In this document: in pieces, positions 14,526 through 23,462 of the stretch | How positions within the stretch are numbered: position 1 is the stretch's first letter | Layout of the letters: the number at the start of each line of letters is the position of its first letter | DNA from: an uncultured Muribaculaceae bacterium | Lineage (GTDB): Bacteria; Bacteroidota; Bacteroidia; Bacteroidales; Muribaculaceae | Assembly (NCBI GenBank): GCA_910587075.1 | Contig: CAJUKE010000001.1 | Coordinates: forward strand, 62,001 to 126,000 | Length of the DNA stretch: 64,000 bases | Direction of reading: 5' to 3' | Made by a program: the position numbers and the translations under genes | The notes under the pieces: generated by a model | Told to the model about the DNA's origin: nothing | The model's input: only the letters and a program-made list of their open reading frames with translations | The model's database searches: none

Positions 14526-17491
14526 TGAAGAAACAAGCATTAGCAATCGGCGCCGCGTGCGCCGCGACCTTCGCCATATTCGCCGCCAGCGACCGTATCG
14601 ACGTGTATGACGCCGCCGGCAAATTCATATCCATAATGGTTGACGACATCCAGGAAATCACCCTCGGCAAGAGCGAGGGGAAGGATGCCGGATACACAAC
14701 CCTGAACATCACCACTACCTCGGGCACAAAGGTAAAGGCCATCGCCGAGCTCTCCGACACCCGTTACACCCCGGTTGACCTCACCAAGCCCCACGAAATC
14801 GCCAAACAGGACGCCCCCAACGCGCAAATCGTGCTGCTCGACTGCCGCAACAACACCGACGTGATCGGAACGCCCCAGATCGACCCCACAAAGCCTGCCG
14901 ACTGGCGCGGATGCGAGGCCGAAGGGATACCCCACTTCCAGGTCAAGACCGACAAGGGCTTCGCTTCGGAATACACCATCACCGGCCAGTACACCGGCAA
15001 GGTTTACACCGACAACCCCAACTTCGTGTACTTCAGCCCGAAGGATATGAACCTCTTAGGCCAGGACTGCCTCGCCTTCGACATGCCCTTCGAGCCGATC
15101 CTCATCGCGGCCTCGTCGGTTGAGCTCGACACTTATGCCGACGCTCACTTCCTGGGCACATACACGGGCTACCTTCTCAACGTCGGCGACAAGCGCATAA
15201 CCCACAAGGCAGCAGCCACCCTCACCGCCGAGTTCCGCGCCAACGGCACTTATGTGATGAAGAGTACCGACGACAAGGCATACGACATCCTCGACCTCTT
15301 CACCTGGAACGAGACCGCCAATACCTTCGCCTACGTTCCCTACGAAGGCGACCTCAAGAACCAGATGGACCTTGAGATCAAGACCGGCGTCGACGGCAAG
15401 TTCACCAACGACGGCTTCATGTTCGCCACCTTCCACGACCTCCTCGACGGCCGTCCCGACTTCAACGTGAAGTACTTCGCCGCCAAGGGCGATATGGAAT
15501 TCACCGTGGCAGCGGCTGACGAGTATGGCAACAATGTGCTCGTGCAGGCCGTACCCGCCGACGGCAGCGGCGCACGCTACTTCTTCTACGAGAACCGCTC
15601 GACCTACCCCGCCGAAGTGACCATGGAGTACAGCTACGGCAACAACATCGGCGGCGATTGCACCGCTTTCGCTTTTGCCGACGGCGAGAAAATCTTCAAA
15701 TATGACTATAAGGGTGCCGGCTACGAGCCCGAATTCACCTTCCGCGGTGCTGAGTACGGCGCTTACAACGGCGCTGCCGAAACCCTCACCCTCGACGGCT
15801 TCGGCAAATGCACCCTCGGCGAGACCGCCGGTACCTACACCATCGACGGTGGCCTGGCCAGCGTGACCATCGGCAGCGAGAGCCGCCTCTTCGTGGTTGA
15901 CCGCGACGCCCGCACCTACTCCGAAATGGTTTCCGACACCTGGGACGGCGCTGCCGAGTACACCAACGACGCTGCCGCTGGCTCCTACCGCGGCGCAGAA
16001 GTCAACAACCTCAACAGCCTCAGCATCCAGTTCGACAAGGATTACGCTGGTAACGCCGCTCCCGGCACCGCCGCCGTTCGCTTCAAAGTATTACGCAACG
16101 ACGGCTTCACCGGCGGCCTTACTGAACTCGTGGCCAGCGCCGGCAAGTACATCTACAACGCCGAGTCGAACACCATCATCATCACCAACCTCTACATGGG
16201 TACCTCCGCCACCACCTCCACGCGCCGCAACCTGGTGCTGAAAGTGGCCGCCGACAAGCTCTCCATGTGGATCGACGACTCGACCGAGGACCGCATCTAC
16301 GGCACCGGCCGCGACGGCAGCTACATCCTCACCGGCTCCGCCAACGCCCTCCTCGCCCCCGTGCCTCCCGTGGCTCTCGAAGAGATGTACAAGGGCGCTC
16401 CCACCCTCAATGCTTGGGGTGACGACTACGCGCTGACATCATCCATCGAGTTTGACGCCGCCACTTCCAAGGCAAACATCACAATCTTCTCGCCCGACTT
16501 CGATATGAACCTCCTCGAAGGCTCGTTTGACTATGAAGTGAAGGGAAACAACGTAACCATCAAGCAGGTTACTTCCTACGAAATGGTTGACTACCAGGTA
16601 ACCGCTACACCGGTTGACGTGGTATTCACCGTGGCTGAGGACGGCACTATGACTTCCACTCAGGCCATCAAGATTGACGCCGGTGGCGACCTCTTTGATG
16701 TCACATTCGACGGCGCGGTCTACGCACCTTTCATCCCCGAACCCGTGGAACTTGAAAAGAAGTACGAAGGCGCACCCACCCTTAACGCTTGGGGTGACGA
16801 CTACGCGCTTACTTCCTCAATCGAATTTGATGCCGAAACCGGGAGGGCCGCGATCACAATCTACTCGCCCGACTTCGATATGAACCTCCTCGAAGGCTCG
16901 TTTGACTATGTTGTGAAAGGCAACAAGGTTACCATCAAGCAGGTTACATCTTACGAAATGGCTGACTATATGGTAACTGAAGTTCCTGTCGACATTGTGT
17001 TCGTAGTTGCTGAGGACGGCATTATGACCTCCACCCAGGCCATCAAGATTGACGCCGGTGGCGACCTCTTCGACGTGAACTTCTCTGGCGCCACCTACGC
17101 CCCCGCCGCCGTTGGGCTGGCTGCAAGCTACACCGCGACTTACACCCCCAATTACAATGGAAGTCCGTTCTTCAAAGATGCCGAAATCACCATTGCCTTT
17201 GATTCAGCGACTGGAAATGCGACTATTTCCGCAATTGTAGGTGGTTCTATGTCATTGAAAAATATCACTGGAGCGTTCGAATTATCAGGTACCACTGTAA
17301 CAATCAAAGACCTCGATCATTTTGATATGTTATATGGCTTTATGCCTCAATGGAGCAAAACAGACCTTGTTTTCACATTAGGAGATAATGGCGAACTGAC
17401 TTGCGAAGGTTCTATCGGACTTACTGATGCACAACAGTCTGCTGCTTATGTCATCAATTTCTCTGACGCTCCCCTTACCCCCGCTGAATAA
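14525..17491 (+). CDS. Large secreted repeat protein, function unknown
   Basis: I start it at ATG 14525, which overlaps the preceding stop, rather than at GTG 14522; this gives 988 residues. After a signal peptide (about 1-21) comes a long region of beta-strand and Gly/Asp/Tyr-rich sequence, then tandem modules. Unit 1 (from about residue 620) and unit 2 repeat every 125 residues (375 bases), sharing GAPTLNAWGDDYALTSSIEF and TIKQVTSYEM almost exactly. A third, diverged unit runs to the end. The last 350 bases are visibly more AT-rich. No catalytic motif was recognised. Surface display and substrate or host binding are plausible guesses. The start codon overlap ties it to the small protein before it. 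Confidence 0.8.
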   Translation: MKKQALAIGAACAATFAIFAASDRIDVYDAAGKFISIMVDDIQEITLGKSEGKDAGYTTLNITTTSGTKVKAIAELSDTRYTPVDLTKPHEIAKQDAPNAQIVLLDCRNNTDVIGTPQIDPTKPADWRGCEAEGIPHFQVKTDKGFASEYTITGQYTGKVYTDNPNFVYFSPKDMNLLGQDCLAFDMPFEPILIAASSVELDTYADAHFLGTYTGYLLNVGDKRITHKAAATLTAEFRANGTYVMKSTDDKAYDILDLFTWNETANTFAYVPYEGDLKNQMDLEIKTGVDGKFTNDGFMFATFHDLLDGRPDFNVKYFAAKGDMEFTVAAADEYGNNVLVQAVPADGSGARYFFYENRSTYPAEVTMEYSYGNNIGGDCTAFAFADGEKIFKYDYKGAGYEPEFTFRGAEYGAYNGAAETLTLDGFGKCTLGETAGTYTIDGGLASVTIGSESRLFVVDRDARTYSEMVSDTWDGAAEYTNDAAAGSYRGAEVNNLNSLSIQFDKDYAGNAAPGTAAVRFKVLRNDGFTGGLTELVASAGKYIYNAESNTIIITNLYMGTSATTSTRRNLVLKVAADKLSMWIDDSTEDRIYGTGRDGSYILTGSANALLAPVPPVALEEMYKGAPTLNAWGDDYALTSSIEFDAATSKANITIFSPDFDMNLLEGSFDYEVKGNNVTIKQVTSYEMVDYQVTATPVDVVFTVAEDGTMTSTQAIKIDAGGDLFDVTFDGAVYAPFIPEPVELEKKYEGAPTLNAWGDDYALTSSIEFDAETGRAAITIYSPDFDMNLLEGSFDYVVKGNKVTIKQVTSYEMADYMVTEVPVDIVFVVAEDGIMTSTQAIKIDAGGDLFDVNFSGATYAPAAVGLAASYTATYTPNYNGSPFFKDAEITIAFDSATGNATISAIVGGSMSLKNITGAFELSGTTVTIKDLDHFDMLYGFMPQWSKTDLVFTLGDNGELTCEGSIGLTDAQQSAAYVINFSDAPLTPAE
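16370..17110 (+). repeat. Tandem 375-bp coding repeat, two units
   Basis: The word GCTTGGGGTGACGACTACGC occurs at 16412 and again at 16787, a spacing of 375 bases. Long stretches on either side agree, including the segment from CCCGACTTCGATATGAACCT. Near-identity at the DNA level indicates recent duplication or gene conversion. Confidence 0.85.
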
Positions 17492-17517
17492 GCTACCGCT
17501 CATAACACGTTAGATAC

Positions 17518-17557
17518 TGGCCGCGCCGATGGTTTTCATCGGCGCGGCCATCTTTTT
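17518..17557 (+). terminator. Intrinsic terminator after the secreted-protein pair
   Basis: TGGCCGCGCCGATG at 17518-17531 pairs perfectly with CATCGGCGCGGCCA at 17537-17550 around a five-base loop, followed by TCTTTTT. Confidence 0.9.
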
Positions 17558-17621
17558 GGGCGCTTTTTGGAGGCGCGGGGTCGGGGGTTCGAGATTTTTG
17601 GCGTAAATTCGCGATATAATT

Positions 17622-18749
17622 ATGAACCGCGAAATAAAACTCAACGGACTGCTTCCAGCCATCGACGCGGCCGCCGACGGCGCCCCGGTGGTGATCGCCG
17701 GGCCCTGCGGCGCCGAATCGCGCGAGCAGGTGCTCGAAACAGCCCGCGCCCTCGCAGAGGCCGGCATAAAGGTATTTCGCTGCGGCCTGTGGAAGCCCCG
17801 CACGATGCCCGGATGCTTCGAGGGGGTCGGCGAGGAGGGTCTCCCCTGGCTCCGCGAGGCGAAACGGCTCACCGGTATGCTGACGGCTACCGAGGTAGCC
17901 ACCCCGGCGCACCTCAACGCCGCCCTCGACGGCGGGGTCGACATCCTGTGGCTCGGAGCCCGCACCACGGTCAACCCCTTCCTCGTGCAGGAAATAGCCG
18001 ACGCCGCGGCTGAAAGGATAGCCCGCGGCGACACGGTGCGCCTCCTGGTCAAGAACCCGGTGAACCCCGACGTAGACCTTTGGATAGGCGCCATACAGCG
18101 CCTCTACAACGCCGGCGTGCGCCATATATCGGCCGTACACCGCGGCTTCACCGCCTACGGCGAGCAGCGGTTCCGCAACCCGCCCCAATGGCCCGTTGCC
18201 GTCGAGCTGCGCCGCCGCGTGAAGGGTATTCAGATAATCTGCGACCCGAGCCACATTGGTGGGAGCCGCGCCCTGGTGGAACCCCTCGCCGCCGAGGCAC
18301 TGCGCCGCGGTTTCGACGGACTGATCGTCGAGAGCCACCGCGACCCCGATGCCGCCCTCAGCGACGCCTCCCAGCAGCTCACCCCCGCCGACCTCGCCGC
18401 GATGCTCGCCCGGGTAACGCTCCCCCGCCCCGCGGCCACCGAAAGGCCCGACGCGGAGCTCGAAGCGCTAAGGCAGCGCATCGACGCCGTCGACGACCAG
18501 CTTATGGAGCTCCTCGCGCGCCGTATGGAGATAGCCCGCGAAATCGGGCGCCTCAAAGAGCGGCACAACCTCCCGGTGCTCCAGCCCCACCGCTACGACG
18601 CACTGATTTCAAACCGCGCCGAAGCCGCCGAGCGCCTCGGCATGAGCGACACCTTCGCCCGCAAGCTACTCGCCATTATCCACGAGGAGTCGGTGCGCCA
18701 GCAGCTCCCCCAACCCGGGGACTCGATGGAACCGATCAAACGCGATTAA
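17622..18749 (+). CDS. Bifunctional DAHP synthase / chorismate mutase
   Basis: The N-terminal domain (about 1-265) is a type I-beta 3-deoxy-7-phosphoheptulonate synthase, with VVIAGPCGAESR, KPRTMPG, LGARTTVNPF and CDPSHIGG as substrate and metal-binding segments. It makes the first intermediate of the shikimate pathway. The C-terminal domain (about 280-370) is an AroQ-type chorismate mutase (LEALRQRIDAVDDQL, ARRMEIAREIGRLK), which converts chorismate to prephenate. This fusion is typical of Bacteroidetes and lets aromatic products control the first step through the mutase domain. A near-consensus -7 element (TAAATTCG at 17604-17611) is close to the start codon. Confidence 0.94.
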   Translation: MNREIKLNGLLPAIDAAADGAPVVIAGPCGAESREQVLETARALAEAGIKVFRCGLWKPRTMPGCFEGVGEEGLPWLREAKRLTGMLTATEVATPAHLNAALDGGVDILWLGARTTVNPFLVQEIADAAAERIARGDTVRLLVKNPVNPDVDLWIGAIQRLYNAGVRHISAVHRGFTAYGEQRFRNPPQWPVAVELRRRVKGIQIICDPSHIGGSRALVEPLAAEALRRGFDGLIVESHRDPDAALSDASQQLTPADLAAMLARVTLPRPAATERPDAELEALRQRIDAVDDQLMELLARRMEIAREIGRLKERHNLPVLQPHRYDALISNRAEAAERLGMSDTFARKLLAIIHEESVRQQLPQPGDSMEPIKRD

Positions 18750-18784
18750 CCTTTGGCCGTTGCCCGTGACTGAAGGATTTTTAG

Positions 18785-18792
18785 TAAATTTG
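18785..18792 (+). promoter_or_regulatory. -7 element of the HU operon
   Basis: TAAATTTG matches TAnnTTTG exactly and lies 21 bases before the ATG at 18814. It rules out the longer in-frame reading from 18760. The upstream TTG at 18760-18762 is two bases farther than usual. Confidence 0.55.
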
Positions 18793-18813
18793 CGGGATAA
18801 TCGACAAGAACGA

Positions 18814-19098
18814 ATGGAAAACAAGTCATTTCTGGCGGCGGTAGCCCAGCGCGCCGCCCTCGACAATACACTGACAGCCAAAATGGCCGAAGCGCTCTGC
18901 GACATAATAGTACGCGGCGCGTGCGACGATTGCCGCGTGGCCATACCCGGCTTCGGCACCTTCGCCGGAGCAAAACGCGAGGAGGAGATTGTCGAGAATC
19001 CCGCCACCGGGGGGATGCTTCTCATGCCCCCCTCGCTCCGACTTGAATTCTACCCCTCGTCGATGTTCAAGAAAGCAATGAAAGGGGGTGCCGTATGA
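18814..19098 (+). CDS. HU/IHF-family DNA-binding protein
   Basis: The 94-residue protein has the HU fold: helical N-terminal half (MENKSFLAAVAQRAALD), the IPGFGTFAGAKR strand-turn, and the arm region (EEIVENPATGG) leading to the C-terminal helix. It should bind and bend DNA as a dimer. Arm residues differ from classic HU (ENPATGG in place of RNPRTGE-type sequence), so its DNA preference may differ. Its stop overlaps the start of the next gene (ATGA), whose product also begins with an HU domain. The two may form a heterodimer; that is inference. Confidence 0.87.
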   Translation: MENKSFLAAVAQRAALDNTLTAKMAEALCDIIVRGACDDCRVAIPGFGTFAGAKREEEIVENPATGGMLLMPPSLRLEFYPSSMFKKAMKGGAV

Positions 19099-20270
19099 GC
19101 GGGGAATACCATCAGGGCACAATGCCGCTGCCAGCACTGGCCGCCGCGCTTGCCGAACGCTGCGACGTGAGCACGGCGGCTGCCGAAGCGTTCGTAGCCG
19201 CTGTTACCGAAACAATCACCGCCGCCCTGCGGAGCGACGGAGTGGTGAAAATCAAGGGGCTCGGCACTTTCAGCACCGACTCCGAAGGGAACCCTTCGTT
19301 CGAGGCCGATCCGGCGGTAGCGGCGGAAATCAACGCCCCGTTCTCAATCTTCGAGCCGGTGGAGCTCGACGGCACCGAGCTCCCCGCCGACGACCTGCCC
19401 GCCGAAACCATCTCCGAGGAGGTAACCCTCGATGAGGTCCGCGAGGAAGCAATCATCGAGGAAGAAATTATTGAAGGAGAAGTAACTGAAGAAGAAGTAA
19501 CTGAAGAAGTTACTGAAAAAGAAATTACCGAAGAGGAACCCGAAGAAGAGCCTGTCTCCGAGGAGCCCGTGCCAATCGAGGCCGCTGCGCCAACTCCTCC
19601 CACTCCTCCCATCACTCCCACCCCTCCCATTACCCCTAATCCTCCCATCACCCCCAATATTCCCAAATCTTCCATCACCACCAAGCCCTCCGCCCCCCAC
19701 GCCCCCGCGGAGCCCCGAGTGGTGAAAGTCGTGGTGCGCGAGCACCCCTGGCTCACCGGCATACTCGCCGCGCTGGCCGGCATAATGGTCGGACTGGCCG
19801 TCGGTTATTTCCTTTACCCCGAGTTAAACCTTAAAGGGGCCGGGAGCGTTGAAGTATCAGCCGGATACGTTAACGTGACGTCCGACTCGGCCCCGCGGGA
19901 GCGCGACGAGGCCGCTCCGGCTCCCGCCGCCGACACCGTAGCGGTACAGACACCCGACACCGCCGCCACTCCCAAGGGAGCGCCCGCCGCCGTCGCCACC
20001 CCTCCGGCAACCAAGCCCGAGGTGGTCTATGACACCGTGCGCGGCAACCGCTACCTGACCACGATGGCGCGCCAGCACTACGGGCGCAAAATCTTCTGGG
20101 TATACATCTACGAGGAGAACAAGGCCGTAATAACCGACCCCGACCACATCGCTCCGAACACCGTAGTCGTGATCCCCCCGGCAGAGAAATACGGCATCAA
20201 GGCGGGCGACAAACTCTCGGAGCAAGCCGCAGAGCGAAAGGCAATTGAGATTATTGAAAATAACCGCTAA
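19095..20270 (+). CDS. Membrane-spanning HU-domain protein with LysM-like C-terminus
   Basis: The 391 residues read as four blocks. Residues of about 8-95 are an HU-like domain (LAAALAERCDVSTAAAEAF, VKIKGLGTF). Residues of about 100-165 are highly acidic (VTEEEVTEEV repeats), and about 165-205 is Pro/Thr/Ile-rich. One membrane helix at about 220-242 (LTGILAALAGIMVGLAVGYF) precedes an Ala/Pro-rich linker. A C-terminal LysM-like domain (about 308-360: YLTTMARQHYGRKIFWVYIYEENK, VVVIPP in separate segments) follows. Topology should be HU inside, LysM in the periplasm, so the protein could tie DNA to the cell wall. Such fusions occur in Bacteroidetes; their role is not known to me. It is coupled to the HU gene upstream by a four-base overlap. 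The Pro-rich part is encoded by a 95-base stretch without any G. Confidence 0.82.
   Translation: MSGEYHQGTMPLPALAAALAERCDVSTAAAEAFVAAVTETITAALRSDGVVKIKGLGTFSTDSEGNPSFEADPAVAAEINAPFSIFEPVELDGTELPADDLPAETISEEVTLDEVREEAIIEEEIIEGEVTEEEVTEEVTEKEITEEEPEEEPVSEEPVPIEAAAPTPPTPPITPTPPITPNPPITPNIPKSSITTKPSAPHAPAEPRVVKVVVREHPWLTGILAALAGIMVGLAVGYFLYPELNLKGAGSVEVSAGYVNVTSDSAPRERDEAAPAPAADTVAVQTPDTAATPKGAPAAVATPPATKPEVVYDTVRGNRYLTTMARQHYGRKIFWVYIYEENKAVITDPDHIAPNTVVVIPPAEKYGIKAGDKLSEQAAERKAIEIIENNR
19590..19684 (+). repeat. G-free CTCCCAT-type repeat inside a coding region
   Basis: The sense strand has no G over these 95 bases and consists of degenerate CTCCCATCAC units that encode Pro, Thr, Ile and Asn. 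Words of 15 and 11 bases are shared exactly with the intergenic tract at 9809-9894. This suggests that one repeat family occurs in coding and non-coding positions. Confidence 0.65.
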
Positions 20271-20351
20271 AAATCTTTAAAACTTAATAGTGGTTTATAC
20301 TTGATAGACAAAATTAACAATTCGTTTTAACGTTTTAGCGGCTTAATTCCA

Positions 20352-20359
20352 TACTTTTG
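20352..20359 (+). promoter_or_regulatory. -7 element of the Bat operon
   Basis: TACTTTTG matches TAnnTTTG exactly. Transcription from about 20366 would give a 114-base leader before moxR. No TTTG lies at the usual upstream spacing; an AT-rich stretch with TTTTAACG is there instead. Confidence 0.5.
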
Positions 20360-20479
20360 CATCACGGATCGGCCGCGGCAGACTCACCTTTCTCCCGTCG
20401 AGGGACGCCCGGAATCTGCCGCCCGTTCATCACATCCGAATAAAACGAAAACGAAATACCCACCACAAAGAATTCATTT

Positions 20480-21475
20480 ATGAGTGACTCGGTAAACATC
20501 AGAGAGTTAAACGACCTGGTTGCAAGCAAGAACAACTTCGTCAACCTTATCACACGCGGGATGGACCAGACCATCGTCGGTCAGAAACACCTCGTTGAGT
20601 CGCTGCTCATCGCCCTCCTCTCCAACGGCCACGTCCTGCTCGAAGGCGTGCCCGGCCTGGCGAAAACCCTCGCCATCAAAACCCTCGCCCAGCTCATCGA
20701 CGCCAAATACAGCCGCATACAGTTCACCCCCGACCTCCTCCCCGCCGACGTGATAGGCACCATGGTCTACAGCGTCAAGTCGGAGCAGTTCCAGATCAAG
20801 CGCGGCCCCATCTTCGCCAACTTCGTGCTCGCCGACGAAATCAACCGCGCGCCGGCCAAGGTGCAGTCGGCCCTCCTCGAAGCCATGCAGGAGCGCCAGG
20901 TGACCATCGGCGACAACACCTTCCGCCTCGACGAGCCGTTCCTGGTAATGGCCACCCAGAACCCCATCGAACAGGAAGGCACCTACCCCCTGCCCGAAGC
21001 GCAGGTCGACCGTTTCCTGCTCAAGGTCGTGATCGGCTACCCCACCCGCGAGGAGGAGAAGCTCATCATACGCCAGAACATCTCCAACCAGAAGACCGAG
21101 GTGCGCCCCCTGCTCAAGCCCGAGGAAATCATCGAGGCACAGAAAATCGTGGAGCAGATTTACATCGACGAGAAGATCGAACGTTACATCGTCGACATCG
21201 TGTTCGCCACCCGCTTCCCCGATGAATACGGCCTGGCCGACCTCAAGAGCATCATCGCGTTCGGCGCCTCGCCCCGCGCGTCGATCTCGCTGGCCCGCGC
21301 CGCCCGCGCCTACGCCTTCCTCCGCCAGAGGGGCTATGTGATACCCGAGGACGTGCGCGCCGTATGCCACGACGTGCTCCGCCACCGAATCGGGCTCACC
21401 TACGAGGCCGAGGCCAACAACATCACCTCCGACGAGATCATTTCCGAAATTCTCGACAAGGTAATCGTACCCTAA
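20480..21475 (+). CDS. MoxR-type AAA+ ATPase, first gene of the Bat operon
   Basis: MoxR ATPases act as chaperones for von Willebrand A (VWA) domain partners. The 331 residues show Walker A at 56-63 (GVPGLAKT), Walker B at about 115-122 (FVLADEIN), the sensor segment VMATQNPIEQEG and the arginine-finger part DRFLLKV. Size is standard. It heads a run of eight genes on the same strand, seven of them matching the Bacteroides aerotolerance (Bat) operon described in B. fragilis. The next start codon follows 23 bases after its stop. Confidence 0.94.
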   Translation: MSDSVNIRELNDLVASKNNFVNLITRGMDQTIVGQKHLVESLLIALLSNGHVLLEGVPGLAKTLAIKTLAQLIDAKYSRIQFTPDLLPADVIGTMVYSVKSEQFQIKRGPIFANFVLADEINRAPAKVQSALLEAMQERQVTIGDNTFRLDEPFLVMATQNPIEQEGTYPLPEAQVDRFLLKVVIGYPTREEEKLIIRQNISNQKTEVRPLLKPEEIIEAQKIVEQIYIDEKIERYIVDIVFATRFPDEYGLADLKSIIAFGASPRASISLARAARAYAFLRQRGYVIPEDVRAVCHDVLRHRIGLTYEAEANNITSDEIISEILDKVIVP

Positions 21476-21498
21476 CCCACTCTCCCACACCATCCACT

Positions 21499-22365
21499 AT
21501 GGACGCCAAAGACCTCCTGAAAAAAGTCAGGAAAATAGAAATCAAAACCCGCGGCCTCTCGCAGAACATCTTCGCCGGCGAGTACCACTCGGCCTTCAAG
21601 GGGCGCGGCATGACTTTCTCCGAGGTCAGGGAGTACCAGTACGGCGACGACATACGCGACATCGACTGGAACGTGACGGCGCGCCACAACCGCCCTTACG
21701 TCAAAGTATTCGAGGAGGAGCGCGAGCTCACCGTGATGCTCCTGGTCGATGTCAGCGGCTCGCGGCTCTTCGGGGCCGTCGGGCAGGAGAAGCGCGAGAT
21801 GATAGCCGAAATAGCCGCCACGCTCGCCTTCTCGGCCATACAGAACAACGACAAAATCGGGGTGATATTCTTCTCCGACAAAATCGAGAAGTTCATCCCC
21901 CCGAAGAAAGGGCGCAAGCACATCCTCTTCATCATCAGGGAACTGATCGACTTCACCCCGGAAAGCAAGGGCACCGACATTTCGATGGCCCTCAGATACT
22001 TCACAGACGCGCTGAAGAAACGCTGCACCACCTTCCTGATTTCCGACTTCATCGACAACAACGACTATTACAAAGCCCTGTCGATAGCCTCGAACAAGCA
22101 CGACGTGTTCGGAATCCAGGTTTACGACAAACGCGACTCCTCGCTCCCCGACGTCGGGCTGATGAGGGTGAGCGACCTCGAAACCGGCGCCGACCGATGG
22201 GTCGACACCTCCTCGAAGAAGGTGCGCGACGAATATGGCCGCTGGTGGTACGGAAGGCAGCAGGCGATGTCGGACACCCTCAAGCGGTGCCGGGTGAATT
22301 TCTGCTCCGTTCCCACCGATGAAGATTACGTCGTGGCCCTAATGGGCCTGTTCAAGCGCCGCTGA
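21499..22365 (+). CDS. DUF58 protein of the Bat operon
   Basis: I start it at ATG 21499 (288 residues), since the in-frame reading upstream lies inside moxR. It carries the DUF58 signature (EYQYGDDIRDIDWNVTAR) near residue 55, followed by a VWA-like fold beginning LLVDVSGSRLFG with the metal-site pattern DxSxS. It is cytoplasmic and has no signal peptide. DUF58 proteins always sit beside moxR and probably are its direct clients. The biochemical role is not established. Confidence 0.92.
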   Translation: MDAKDLLKKVRKIEIKTRGLSQNIFAGEYHSAFKGRGMTFSEVREYQYGDDIRDIDWNVTARHNRPYVKVFEEERELTVMLLVDVSGSRLFGAVGQEKREMIAEIAATLAFSAIQNNDKIGVIFFSDKIEKFIPPKKGRKHILFIIRELIDFTPESKGTDISMALRYFTDALKKRCTTFLISDFIDNNDYYKALSIASNKHDVFGIQVYDKRDSSLPDVGLMRVSDLETGADRWVDTSSKKVRDEYGRWWYGRQQAMSDTLKRCRVNFCSVPTDEDYVVALMGLFKRR

Positions 22366-22434
22366 GCGCCGCCGCTCCCCCAACCCCGGAACCATTTTCC
22401 AACCAAATCAAAATTCCGCAGAACCGTTAACAAT

Positions 22435-23457
22435 ATGTTTGGCAAAAAACTGACAGCATCGCTCCTGATCGCCATCGCGGCCCTGGCCGCGGGCAACGGC
22501 GCCTCCGCGGCTCCCGCCCCGAAGGTGAAGGCCACCATCGACTCGGCCCAGATGCTTATGGGGAACGTCACAGCCGTCAGATTCGAGATTGTCGACCGCG
22601 CCGACGCCCCGTCGCAGCTCGCTTTCGACAAGACAGCGATGCCCCCCGAAGTGGAGCCTCTCGACTGGGTCGAGGGTGACACCACCGACCTCGGCAACGG
22701 CCTGGTGGAAATCAAGCGGGCGCTCCTGGTGCAGTCGTTCGACTCGGGCGTGTACACCATACCCCCGTTCCTGTTGATTTCAGGCCCCGACACAGCCCGC
22801 ACCAACGCGCTGACGCTCAAAGTGATTCCCGCCGATGTAAGCAAGCTCGAAGATATTCACCCGATAGCTCCGACGGCGGAGTTCGACACCCGATGGTATG
22901 ACTTTCTGCCCGACTGGCTTACTGACTACTGGCTGTGGCTGCTCCTCGGCGCCGTGGTTATCGCCGGAGGTGTGTGCGCCTACCTGATTCTCACCAAGAA
23001 GGTCGCTGTGAACATCCTGCCGCAGAAGAAGCGCCTCCCACCCTACGAGATAGCCATACAGAAGATGCAGGCACTCCGCGAAGCCCAGCTCTGCGAGCGG
23101 GGCCAGGAGAAGGAGTTCTACACCTCGCTTATCGACATCCTCCGCGAATACCTCCAGTACCGCTTCGGCATCAACGCCATGGAGATGACCTCGTCGCAAA
23201 TCATGCGCGCCCTGTCGAAGAACGCCGACACCCGTCTGCCGGGCGAGTATATGAAGAAGGTGGTCGAAATCGCCGACTTCGTGAAGTTCGCCAAGGTGCG
23301 ACCCCTCCCCGACGACAACCTGCGCTCCTACAACAACGCGATGCGCTTCATCGAGGAGACAAAGCCCGCCCCCGAGCCTGAGGAAAACCCGAACGCACCC
23401 GCCGCGAACGGCTCTACAAAGGCCGACACCACTAATACTGAATCTGTTAAGAAATAA
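22435..23457 (+). CDS. Membrane protein of the Bat operon, DUF4381-like
   Basis: The 340-residue product has a signal peptide (1-25), a periplasmic beta-rich domain (about 28-145), one membrane helix (about 162-185: LWLLLGAVVIAGGVCAYLIL) and a cytoplasmic helical domain (about 195-310). A Pro/Ala-rich tail follows. This matches the protein usually encoded between DUF58 and batA in Bacteroidetes. Its stop is five bases before batA. It may link the VWA proteins to the ATPase across the membrane; this is inference. Confidence 0.8.
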   Translation: MFGKKLTASLLIAIAALAAGNGASAAPAPKVKATIDSAQMLMGNVTAVRFEIVDRADAPSQLAFDKTAMPPEVEPLDWVEGDTTDLGNGLVEIKRALLVQSFDSGVYTIPPFLLISGPDTARTNALTLKVIPADVSKLEDIHPIAPTAEFDTRWYDFLPDWLTDYWLWLLLGAVVIAGGVCAYLILTKKVAVNILPQKKRLPPYEIAIQKMQALREAQLCERGQEKEFYTSLIDILREYLQYRFGINAMEMTSSQIMRALSKNADTRLPGEYMKKVVEIADFVKFAKVRPLPDDNLRSYNNAMRFIEETKPAPEPEENPNAPAANGSTKADTTNTESVKK

Positions 23458-23462
23458 GATAT

